A stretch of 11,220 nucleotides of DNA, from positions 1 through 11,220 of the forward strand of contig JBCCEV010000141.1 in NCBI GenBank assembly GCA_039030125.1, in the 5' to 3' direction. Every line of letters begins with the position of its first letter. The first letter of the stretch is position 1. This DNA is from JBCCEV01 sp039030125. Lineage in GTDB: Bacteria > Pseudomonadota > Gammaproteobacteria > Ga0077536. This document shows positions 7,416 to 11,220 of this stretch, piece after piece. A program made the translations under genes and the position numbers. Below the pieces are notes generated by a model. The model searched no databases, was not told the DNA's origin, and saw only the letters and a program-made list of their open reading frames with translations.

Positions 7416-8279
7416 TCACTCGACACTGATCCAGCTGCTGCGGCCCGGCCACACCTCGGCTAGCGCAGCCGCATCGTGTTTGGCATCGGCGATGGTTTGG
7501 TAACCCTTCATAAAGACCCTGTACCAAGTCGTATCTTTCACGTCGACGGTTAGCGTATCGGCGGCAAAACCTGCGCGTGCGAGACGCTGAATCAAGGCTT
7601 GAGCACCTTGTGGGTCGCGGAACGAACCCAAATTGAGGTTGAAGTTACCCGCATCGCTGCGCACCCCTTCGCCATCTTGTAGTTCGGTTTCTTGCGCCCA
7701 AATCGCTAGGTCGTCGGTATTGACTGGGCCGATCGGGTCCGGTGCTTCGCCGCGTGGCGCGTTGAACAGGCTCAAAGCTTCATCAAGCTCATAGTTTGAG
7801 CCTTCTCGTTCAATTGAGATTTTACCTTCGAGCAACACGACAAAATCACGCGCTTCCTCCGTCTTGCCCCACACATCGGTTCCACGGATCCCAATAGTCG
7901 CACTGCCCACTCGTGCGCTAACATCTCGTTTGCGATCGACGAGGGTCGTGGTGAAACGGAAAGCACCTTTGACAATATCCAAGAACCCGGAGAACACACC
8001 ACTTTCCGCAGCGGGGACGGATACTTGCTTGATCACAAACTGTGAGATTTCTCCGAGTTTAACGATACTGCCTTCTGCGAGCGCCAGCACGGCTCGCGCG
8101 CCGGCCCCGGTGACTATCGTATCGCCGCTGGTAATCACGACTCCGTAGCGCAACGGTGAGCGTTCATCACCCCGTTCCAGCCACGCGGGTGCCTGAAAAA
8201 AGCGCACGGTGGCGGCGTCGCGGGCGTGACTGATCGAGACCGTCAAAACACACAGCACTAATGCCAAAGCTCTATTCAT
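7416..8279 (-). CDS. Periplasmic FecR-domain protein with C-terminal SPOR domain (287 aa)
   Basis: Three parts can be read. Residues 1-19 are a Sec signal peptide ending in SHA. Residues about 45-160 form a FecR-type beta domain: YGVVITSGDTIVTGAGARAV, AEGSIVKLGEISQFVI, then IGIRGTDVWGK and VLLEGKISIE, the usual strand pattern with a conserved IRGTD. Residues about 213-287 form a SPOR domain (FNLNLGSFRDPQGAQALIQR ... TWYRVFMKGYQTIADAKHDA), with the two beta-alpha repeats that bind glycan strands stripped of stem peptides. No transmembrane anchor is seen after the signal, so the protein should be free in the periplasm or held to peptidoglycan. No FecI-type sigma factor or TonB receptor gene lies nearby, so classical iron signalling is unlikely. 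AGAGG lies upstream of the ATG. Domain calls are strong; the biological role is inferred. Confidence 0.87.
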   Translation of the reverse strand: MNRALALVLCVLTVSISHARDAATVRFFQAPAWLERGDERSPLRYGVVITSGDTIVTGAGARAVLALAEGSIVKLGEISQFVIKQVSVPAAESGVFSGFLDIVKGAFRFTTTLVDRKRDVSARVGSATIGIRGTDVWGKTEEARDFVVLLEGKISIEREGSNYELDEALSLFNAPRGEAPDPIGPVNTDDLAIWAQETELQDGEGVRSDAGNFNLNLGSFRDPQGAQALIQRLARAGFAADTLTVDVKDTTWYRVFMKGYQTIADAKHDAAALAEVWPGRSSWISVE

Positions 8280-8367
8280 GCTGGACCTCTGTTCACCGGT
8301 AACAGTTGGTCCGTGCGCGCTTGCTAACGGTTCTTACGCCGTTGCTGAAAAAACGGTAGTTGTTCGC
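8280..8367 (-). other. Intergenic region between hsp20 terminator and FecR-SPOR gene
   Basis: Because a terminator follows hsp20, this stretch should carry the promoter of the FecR-SPOR gene. I find an AGAGG ribosome binding site about 10 bases before the ATG but no convincing -35/-10 pair. Confidence 0.35.
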
Positions 8368-8400
8368 AAAATAAATAGCGACGGGCCCCGAGGGGCCCGT
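8368..8400 (-). terminator. Rho-independent terminator of hsp20
   Basis: A near-perfect GC hairpin, ACGGGCCCC / GGGGCCCGT with two bases between, starts 18 bases after the hsp20 stop. On the minus strand it is followed by CGCTATTTATTTT, a T-rich though interrupted tail. Confidence 0.82.
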
Positions 8401-8418
8401 GAGCGTTGCTTGATAGGC

Positions 8419-8847
8419 CTAGGATTGGACTTCGATGCGCTTGGGCTTGACCGCTTCGCTCTTGGGAATGATTACCCGCAGCACGCCGTTTTCACCTTTC
8501 GCGCTGATCGTCTCAGCGTCCACGTTATCAGGCAGTTCGAAGCTGCGGCTAAATCGGCCGCGCACTCGCTCGACTCTTCGATAGCCGGCCTCTTCGTTAG
8601 CGCCTTGGTCGGCCCGCTCACCTGTGATCGTCAGAACGCCCTGCTCCGCGGTGACGCTAATGTCGCCAGGCGCGACACCGGGTACGTCGGCCGCCAGGAC
8701 GTATTTATCCTTTTCTTCAACGATATCGACCCGCGGTGACCACGTTCGGCTCGCCCCGTCAACGCGGGGTGATTCAACAGAGCGGTTAAAAATATTATTG
8801 AAATTCCGAAATCCAACAAAGGGATCGTAAAGAGCTAATCGACTCAT
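8419..8847 (-). CDS. Hsp20-family small heat shock protein (142 aa)
   Basis: This is an ATP-independent holdase of the cytoplasm that binds unfolding proteins and hands them to DnaK/ClpB. The N-terminal arm starts MSRLALYDPFVGFRNFNNIF. The alpha-crystallin domain covers about residues 40-132: SPRVDIVEEKDKYVLAADVP, GVLTITGERADQ, RVRGRFSRSFELPDNVDAE, and the family hallmark AKGENGVLRVIIPKSE. The tail KRIEVQS contains the I-x-V anchor used in oligomer assembly. Length is typical of IbpA-like proteins. The Shine-Dalgarno AGGAG (8856-8860) lies eight bases before the ATG. Its own RpoH-type promoter and terminator make it a single-gene heat-shock transcript, separate from the hydrolase upstream. 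Confidence 0.95.
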   Translation of the reverse strand: MSRLALYDPFVGFRNFNNIFNRSVESPRVDGASRTWSPRVDIVEEKDKYVLAADVPGVAPGDISVTAEQGVLTITGERADQGANEEAGYRRVERVRGRFSRSFELPDNVDAETISAKGENGVLRVIIPKSEAVKPKRIEVQS

Positions 8848-8855
8848 TTTAAAAA

Positions 8856-8887
8856 CTCCTAGTTCATCACTTACCGATGTCTAGGAG
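8856..8887 (-). repeat. Inverted repeat pairing with the hsp20 Shine-Dalgarno
   Basis: On the minus strand CTCCTAG (8881-8887) is the exact complement of CTAGGAG (8856-8862), which contains the hsp20 Shine-Dalgarno. Between them CATC and GAUG can form four more pairs around a GGUAAGU loop. An RNA spanning both arms could hide the ribosome binding site. The upstream arm overlaps the -10 box, so an RpoH-initiated transcript would probably lack most of it. Confidence 0.55.
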
Positions 8888-8914
8888 ATGGGGATCACGT
8901 CTATTTTTTTCAAG
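8886..8914 (-). promoter_or_regulatory. Sigma-32 (RpoH) type heat-shock promoter of hsp20
   Basis: On the minus strand CTTGAAA (8914-8908) and CCCCATCT (8893-8886) are separated by 14 bases. Both match the RpoH consensus (CTTGAAA and CCCCATnT) with proper spacing. Transcription should start near 8877-8880, about 30 bases before the ATG. The -35 box contains the TGA stop codon of the upstream hydrolase gene (8910-8912). Confidence 0.85.
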
Positions 8915-9674
8915 CTTGTTTGTGCAAAAACTCCATCATTTTTGTCGCCACGAAAACCGGCGCCTCTTGTTGTGGATAGTGGCCTGCGTTGCGGCAAATG
9001 GTCATCTCGATATTGGGATACCATTTGACAAACGTTTCTGTCGCGGTGCTTTCGGTGAAGGGTTCCATGTCGTATTCCCCAATGATTAATAACATTGGCG
9101 TCTCATTACCTTCCGCCTTGTCCAAAAAGCTCGTCTGCGTGGTTTGAATGTAGGTGGCCTGAGCTTCTCGGGTACGCGTTGAGCGGGTTTGATTGATCTT
9201 GAAATTCAGCCAACCATCCCCCAGGCGATTGCCGGTAAGAGCATCAAAGGCGGTGCGCAGTGCGCCATCATCATCCACCGACTGAATGACCAATTCGAGC
9301 CCTTCCGGCGCGAAAGTCCCAACTCCGGTGGCCGGAACAGGAGTATTGAGGATCGCCGATTTCACGCGATCGCCCCCATCGACCACCACCCGCTGCGCGA
9401 CCATCCCACTAATCGAGTGCCCCACAACATGAAAGCGCTCCCAGCCCAGATCGCTGGCCAGGTTTAGCGCGTCCCCTGCTGCTTCTTCGACCGTATAGTC
9501 GCCCTTGAAATCTCGCGAGGACCCGTAGCCTCTCAACTCCATGAAAGCAAAGGTATAGCGCTCGGTATCGAAATAACTTCGCGCGTGATCCCATGTATGA
9601 CGGCAACCATAAAAATCATGCATCACTACAACACCGTCGGGGCCGCCGCCATATAGCTCATGTCCAATGATCAT
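8910..9674 (-). CDS. Alpha/beta hydrolase fold protein (254 aa)
   Basis: This is a second complete alpha/beta hydrolase, not closely similar to the one at 5122-5952. The oxyanion region is MHDFYGCRHTW (residues 18-28), with Asp20 in place of the usual glycine of HG. LRGYGSSRD follows at 47-55. The nucleophile elbow is GHSISG with Ser87, the acid is Asp202 in IGEYDMEPF, and the base is His232 in NAGHYPQQE, so the triad is intact. There is no signal peptide. GGAG lies nine bases before the ATG. Its stop codon falls within the -35 box of the hsp20 promoter, and the gene is divergent from the DNA glycosylase gene. The substrate is unknown; pimeloyl-ester-like, lactone and C-C hydrolases all share this pattern. 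Confidence 0.9.
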   Translation of the reverse strand: MIIGHELYGGGPDGVVVMHDFYGCRHTWDHARSYFDTERYTFAFMELRGYGSSRDFKGDYTVEEAAGDALNLASDLGWERFHVVGHSISGMVAQRVVVDGGDRVKSAILNTPVPATGVGTFAPEGLELVIQSVDDDGALRTAFDALTGNRLGDGWLNFKINQTRSTRTREAQATYIQTTQTSFLDKAEGNETPMLLIIGEYDMEPFTESTATETFVKWYPNIEMTICRNAGHYPQQEAPVFVATKMMEFLHKQA

Positions 9675-9711
9675 CTAAACAAACTCCGCCGTGGGTCTTG
9701 AACTCGACGGC

Positions 9712-9717
9712 TATGAT
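9712..9717 (+). promoter_or_regulatory. Possible -10 element for the DNA glycosylase gene
   Basis: TATGAT (five of six to consensus) lies 32 bases before ATG 9750 in the divergent gap. TTGAAC at 9698 is too close to serve as its -35, so support is partial. Confidence 0.3.
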
Positions 9718-9749
9718 AAATTGATTTGCTCACAAACAACGACCAGCCA

Positions 9750-10352
9750 ATGTCCGAAAAAACCCCGCTTGAGCTTCTCGCTACACAAGACCCTGTCATG
9801 GCCGATCTAATCGTTGAGTATGGTTCGTGCCCATTACTGAGAGGCAAAGGTGACCCGATCGATTCGCTATTTGGCGCGATCATGGGGCAACAGATTTCTG
9901 CTAACGTCGCGCGCACGCTGCGCTCCAGATTTTATGAGCGCTATGGGCGCAAATCTTCTAAGTGGGGTGAGAAGCTATGTCGCGCGCAAATCGCACAGCT
10001 TCGGAAACTGGGGCTGTCCGAAAACAAATCTCGAACCATCAAGGCCTTGGGAACAGCACTGGCTAATAATGAACTCAGCGCCGCGAAACTCAGGCGTGCG
10101 AGTGACGAAGAAGTGTTTGCAACGCTCACGGCCTTTCGCGGCGTCGGTCCCTGGACCGCTGAGATCGTATTGCTCTCGGGCCTGCGCCGCCTCGATACCT
10201 TTACCTACGGCGATCTCGGACTGAAGCGGGGAATGCAACTCGCTTATGGTTTAAGAAAGCTTCCAAGCGAGCGCCGCATGCGAGAAATATCAAAAGCTTG
10301 GCACCCTTACCGCGCTGTCGCGAGTTGGTACTTGTGGCAGGTTGCGGGCTAG
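9750..10352 (+). CDS. DNA-3-methyladenine glycosylase II-like, HhH-GPD family (200 aa)
   Basis: This is a base-excision repair enzyme of the AlkA-like helix-hairpin-helix family that removes alkylated bases. IDSLFGAIMGQQISANVA is the first family motif. The hairpin is FRGVGPWTAEIVLLSGL, followed by the catalytic aspartate Asp155 in TFTYGDLGLKRG. The end, AWHPYRAVASWYLWQVAG, is the standard W-x-P-Y-R-x-x-A-x-W-Y-L-W signature. It lacks the N-terminal domain of E. coli AlkA, as do many bacterial homologues of about 200 residues. ATG 9750 is preferred; TTG 9726 in frame would add eight unlikely residues. The ribosome binding site is weak in either case. The pcm gene follows after 44 bases on the same strand, perhaps as one repair unit. 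Confidence 0.92.
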   Translation: MSEKTPLELLATQDPVMADLIVEYGSCPLLRGKGDPIDSLFGAIMGQQISANVARTLRSRFYERYGRKSSKWGEKLCRAQIAQLRKLGLSENKSRTIKALGTALANNELSAAKLRRASDEEVFATLTAFRGVGPWTAEIVLLSGLRRLDTFTYGDLGLKRGMQLAYGLRKLPSERRMREISKAWHPYRAVASWYLWQVAG

Positions 10353-10367
10353 CGTTGTACCGCCTTG

Positions 10368-10391
10368 TTGGGGTTGGGGTTGGGGTTGGAG
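10368..10391 (+). repeat. TTGGGG hexamer array in the pcm leader
   Basis: Three exact TTGGGG units (10368-10385) are followed by a fourth, changed unit TTGGAG (10386-10391). The GGAG of this last unit is the Shine-Dalgarno of pcm, five bases before ATG 10397. The G runs could form a G-quadruplex of two or more tetrads in DNA or RNA. Confidence 0.9.
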
Positions 10392-10396
10392 TGCTC

Positions 10397-11089
10397 ATGA
10401 TCTCGACAATTTTCGCCGGCGTCATGGCTAACAACTTCACGGCAGCGCAAGACATTCTCCTCGCCGAAATAGCGCGAGATTTTCGCGCCACCGCGCATTT
10501 TACCGGCATCACCGCGATGAGCCCTAAGGTCGAGAGTGCAATGCGCGCCGTTGATCGACACGAGTTTGTCAGCAAGCGACAACAGCGTTCCGCGTATCGC
10601 AACCACCCACTCTCTATCGGGCACGGCCAAACCATTTCCCAACCGTTTATCGTGGCGTTAATGACCGAGCTGTTAGCGCTTGAACCCGGCGATCGGGTCC
10701 TCGAAATCGGGACAGGCTCAGGCTATCAAGCCGCGGTGCTCGCAGAGCTCGCAAGCGAGATCTTCAGCGTGGAAATTGTGGATGCTCTTGGCCGACAGGC
10801 CCGTCAACGGCTCGAAGATCTTGGGTACGCAAACGTCAAGGTAAAAATTGGTGACGGCAATCATGGCTGGTCCGATTATGCGCCGTTTGACGCCATCATT
10901 GTCACCGCTGGCGGGCGCATACCCACCGCATTACTGGCTCAACTTAAAACCGGCGGACGGATGGTTATTCCTGAAAACGTCAGCGCCAACAATCAGGAAC
11001 TGATGCTCCTCACCAAATCTGCGGACGGTGAAATCACCAAAGACTCGAAGCTCCCGGTACGTTTCGTGCCGATCACCGGCGAGAACTAA
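10397..11089 (+). CDS. pcm: Protein-L-isoaspartate O-methyltransferase (230 aa)
   Basis: Pcm uses S-adenosylmethionine to methylate isoaspartyl residues in aged proteins, starting their repair. The family marks are present: AVDRHEFVSKRQQRSAYRNH (51-70), the substrate-site motif LSIGHGQTISQPFIVALMTE (72-91), and the SAM loop VLEIGTGSGYQAAVLAEL (101-118). VEIVDALGRQAR and FDAIIVTAGG follow, and then the C-terminal strands. Length is slightly above the usual 208-215 residues owing to the N-terminus. ATG 10397 has GGAG at the right distance; ATG 10424 (tenth codon) is a shorter alternative. Longer GTG/TTG starts would translate the hexamer repeat as a Gly-Val run and are not believable. It follows the DNA glycosylase gene on the same strand and converges with the next gene, with five bases between the stops. 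Confidence 0.93.
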   Translation: MISTIFAGVMANNFTAAQDILLAEIARDFRATAHFTGITAMSPKVESAMRAVDRHEFVSKRQQRSAYRNHPLSIGHGQTISQPFIVALMTELLALEPGDRVLEIGTGSGYQAAVLAELASEIFSVEIVDALGRQARQRLEDLGYANVKVKIGDGNHGWSDYAPFDAIIVTAGGRIPTALLAQLKTGGRMVIPENVSANNQELMLLTKSADGEITKDSKLPVRFVPITGEN

Positions 11090-11094
11090 TTTTC

Positions 11095-11220
11095 CTAGCG
11101 TTCGGCCCGCAATTCGGCGCGGCGAGTGTTGGTCGCGTTGATATCCACAGCGAGCGTTTCGTCCTCGGCGCTACCAGTTAACACCACACCATAGATCCCG
11201 AGCGCACGCTCGGCCGACTC
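11095..11220 (-). CDS. Probable hydantoinase B/oxoprolinase-type protein, C-terminal 41 aa (partial)
   Basis: The minus-strand frame is open from the right edge to TAG at 11095-11097. It reads ESAERALGIYGVVLTGSAED, then ETLAVDINATNTRRAELRAER. The order 'ERALGIYGVVL ... VDINATNTRRAELRAER' resembles the C-terminus of N-methylhydantoinase B/HyuB proteins, where an 'A-x-x-x-YGVVL' stretch is followed by 'VD-x-x-AT-x-x-x-R'. If right, the enzyme takes part in ATP-dependent hydrolysis of hydantoins or 5-oxoproline together with a HyuA subunit outside the window. The fragment is short, so the family call is tentative; that it is coding is likely. Confidence 0.55.
   Translation of the reverse strand, partial: ESAERALGIYGVVLTGSAEDETLAVDINATNTRRAELRAER

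Noticed and set aside
8278..8739. Plus-strand open frame of 153 codons over the hsp20 gene
   Set aside because: It is antisense to a clear alpha-crystallin-domain gene and its terminator; its translation resembles no family I know.
10298..10396. Upstream extension of pcm with a Gly-Val repeat
   Set aside because: It overlaps the end of the DNA glycosylase gene and translates the hexamer array; ATG 10397 has a proper Shine-Dalgarno.
1..11220. Mobile element, defence island or CRISPR array
   Set aside because: No transposase, integrase, terminal repeats or spaced direct repeats were seen; the gene content is ordinary chromosomal.

Overview
The window looks like chromosomal DNA from a free-living, Gram-negative proteobacterium, most likely a gammaproteobacterium. 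Supporting signs are secreted and periplasmic proteins with Sec-type signals, an MscS channel, a SPOR-domain protein, a short Pcm methyltransferase, a sigma-32 (RpoH)-type heat-shock promoter, and the remains of an exported protein with a PEP-CTERM-like tail. The genus cannot be read from the sequence. Genes are closely packed on both strands. I saw no rRNA, tRNA, CRISPR array, insertion sequence, phage gene or attachment site.

Layout. (1) 1-636, minus: N-terminal 212 residues of an MFS transporter starting at TTG; the gene continues off the left edge. (2) 718-1318, minus: a decayed gene for an exported protein, with at least one frameshift and one internal stop. (3) 1424-2341, plus: a stand-alone CHAD-domain protein, expected to bind polyphosphate. 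(4) 2411-5104, plus: a two-gene unit of an FMN nitroreductase and a [4Fe-4S]/Mo-bis-MGD oxidoreductase, facing an alpha/beta hydrolase (5122-5952, minus). (5) 6033-7409, plus: a secreted YbjN-like protein followed by an MscS channel. Convergent to it is a periplasmic FecR-plus-SPOR protein (7416-8279, minus). (6) 8419-9674, minus: an Hsp20 chaperone with its own RpoH-type promoter and terminator, and upstream a second alpha/beta hydrolase. (7) 9750-11089, plus: an AlkA-like DNA glycosylase followed by a protein L-isoaspartate methyltransferase. A telomere-like TTGGGG repeat lies against the methyltransferase ribosome binding site. (8) 11095-11220, minus: the C-terminus of what is probably a hydantoinase B/oxoprolinase-type protein.

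How the genes work together. The right half is rich in damage and stress functions: osmotic release (MscS), envelope or peptidoglycan-linked sensing (FecR-SPOR), protein holding (Hsp20), alkylated-base repair (AlkA-like) and isoaspartyl repair (Pcm). The left half is mostly metabolic: MFS transport, flavin and molybdenum redox enzymes, and hydrolase. I did not find a convincing new multi-gene defence or mobile system. The most informative non-coding signals are the Hsp20 promoter, whose -35 box contains the upstream gene's stop codon and whose -10 box overlaps an inverted repeat that matches the Shine-Dalgarno, and the G-rich hexamer array in front of pcm.
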